Positions 62,878 through 64,000 of a DNA stretch of 64,000 nucleotides are shown here, in pieces. Source of the stretch: Temnopleurus reevesii. Taxonomy: Eukaryota; Echinodermata; Echinoidea; Temnopleuroida; Temnopleuridae. The notes beneath the pieces are model-generated. The model had not been told where the DNA came from and made no database searches. It saw only the letters and a list, made by a program, of their open reading frames with translations. Both the position numbers and the translations under genes were made by a program. The stretch covers positions 24,450 through 88,449 of the forward strand of contig BQKZ01000695.1 of NCBI GenBank assembly GCA_036244855.1, read 5' to 3'. Numbering within the stretch: the stretch's first letter is position 1; every line of letters starts with the position of its first letter.

Positions 62878-62968
62878 ATACTGTGCACTTGTGGAGTGTT
62901 TTTAATAAAAAAAAAAACCCGTTTGGTTGGACGCATGCAAAAAACATAAAGGTGTGAGTCGGCCTTAG
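62878..62968. repeat. Foldback family 1, right-end fragment (copy G)
   Basis: Only the right arm is present, ending aaaggtgtgagtcggcctta. The rest falls in the gap. Two family members therefore flank the unresolved sequence. Confidence 0.75.
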
Positions 62969-64000
62969 GAGAGGTGTGTTCTTTGCACCTGTTGTACAAT
63001 GATCTTGGTGAAATCGGGACCGTTTCGAACTTCACAGCGGTCAACTCAAGTACGTCATAGAGCTTCCTGAAGTATTTGCCAAGGCCCAATTCAAAACGCT
63101 TTCAAAACTTATTTCCTCATAACGAGATTAAAAGCTGAGGGGGTTGCGAAAAATATGAAAATCCTTTTACTTTCAATTATCAGCATCATGAGAATTTTCA
63201 AAGCATCAATATTAGAGGAACTTCTTTTCTAATGGGGGTGGAGAAAGGACGTATTCAATAGACATTCTATCGCAAAATTTGAAGTATTTTCATGATTTGA
63301 CGATTTTTCAAGCTGCAAATTTTTTCACCACTACTGACACAATTTTTTTTAAAGGAGTGAAAATTGTATTTAAACAGAAAATGAAAACAAGGACATTGAA
63401 TCACCAAATGGATGTTTAATTGTATCAAAGGGGGGGGGGGGCATCGTCAAGCCTGCACACGCACGTAACAAACTTCTATTTAACATAATTTTCTTTTGTT
63501 TTTCTTTTTTTTTCTTACCAGTTTTACAATATCATCTTTGCAAGAAAAAAAACACCAAAATGATATCAACCAACAAAACATGATGCTAGTTCGACAACTG
63601 TAAAAAAAAAGTTTTGTTAGAGCCCAATTATATATCGCTATCCGAATCCTGGATCTGCGCCTGGAAATAGATTAAGTGTAAAGACAAATGTTCGGGCATG
63701 ATGATTCTGGTAAACATATAAAATGTGGCTTAACTGAATAGGTAATTAGGACAGCTACTTGCTAATTGGATATGAAAACATGAATGAATGAACTCGGGTA
63801 TGGCTCATTTTGGCTTTATGTATATACCTTTTGGCGACAAAGCATAAACCACTTCGGATGAATTCAAGAGGGACACATTTCTTAAAACATACAGCTTAAT
63901 AAGATCCCAATAACCATGATCATCGCTACAATTGTTGAGGTTAATGCCGGAAAGATCGACACATTTACATGTTTATTTTTATACTTCTCCACAAATGTTA
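62969..64000. other. 3' end of window, no gene seen
   Basis: AT-rich sequence with a poly-G run near 63429-63440 and several A and T runs. No supported exon. Confidence 0.5.

Noticed and set aside
1..64000. CRISPR arrays, bacterial operons, phage or plasmid features, rRNA
   Set aside because: No regular short repeat-spacer arrays and no prokaryotic gene organisation; the window has spliced eukaryotic coding sequence and animal repeats.
1..64000. Intact transposase, reverse transcriptase or integrated viral genes
   Set aside because: No frame shows catalytic motifs of these families; all mobile elements seen are short and non-coding.

Overview
This is an AT-rich animal genomic window. It has long introns, dense short foldback (MITE-like) repeats, tRNA-derived SINE fragments, many microsatellites and two N gaps. 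These traits, and the gene itself, suggest a marine deuterostome, most likely a sea urchin or another echinoderm. That assignment is inference; no species-level marker was checked.

One protein-coding gene can be supported, on the + strand. It is a Hairy/Enhancer-of-split (HES) bHLH-Orange repressor with four coding exons: 15893-15952, 21980-22072, 30829-30922 and 35877-36859. They join in frame through GT-AG introns of about 6.0, 8.8 and 5.0 kb into a 409-residue protein. It has the HES basic region with its proline, a helix-loop-helix, an Orange domain and a C-terminal WRPW. By eye it fits the sea urchin Hes/HesC group, but the paralogue cannot be settled here.

The control regions are the most interesting part. 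About 0.9 kb upstream of the start codon lies a textbook Su(H)/RBPJ paired site (CGTGGGAA, 16-nt spacer, TTCTCACA, head to head). A TATAAAA follows 38 bp downstream, the layout of direct Notch-target HES promoters. About 1.06 kb after the stop codon are two GTCTTCCA sequences (GY-boxes, miR-7 seed matches), one pairing to miR-7 nucleotides 1-10, with an AATAAA about 100 bp further on. The 3' splice site of exon 2 is preceded by two decayed copies of itself. The inferred 5' leader has several short upstream ORFs.

Layout: 1-14.8 kb is 5' flank, with foldbacks, a SINE and a roughly 1.05-kb tandem duplication whose junction holds a single N. 14.9-38.1 kb is the HES promoter, gene and probable 3' UTR. 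38.1-64 kb is 3' flank with microsatellites, foldbacks, tandem arrays (55.4-56.2 and 57.5-59.2 kb) and N gaps at 50683-51236 and 61893-62877. I see no second gene, no functional tRNA or rRNA, no CRISPR and no intact transposase or reverse transcriptase.

Proposed logic (inference): Notch switches the HES gene on through the paired site, miR-7 may limit its message through the GY-boxes, and the protein represses targets by recruiting Groucho/TLE through WRPW.
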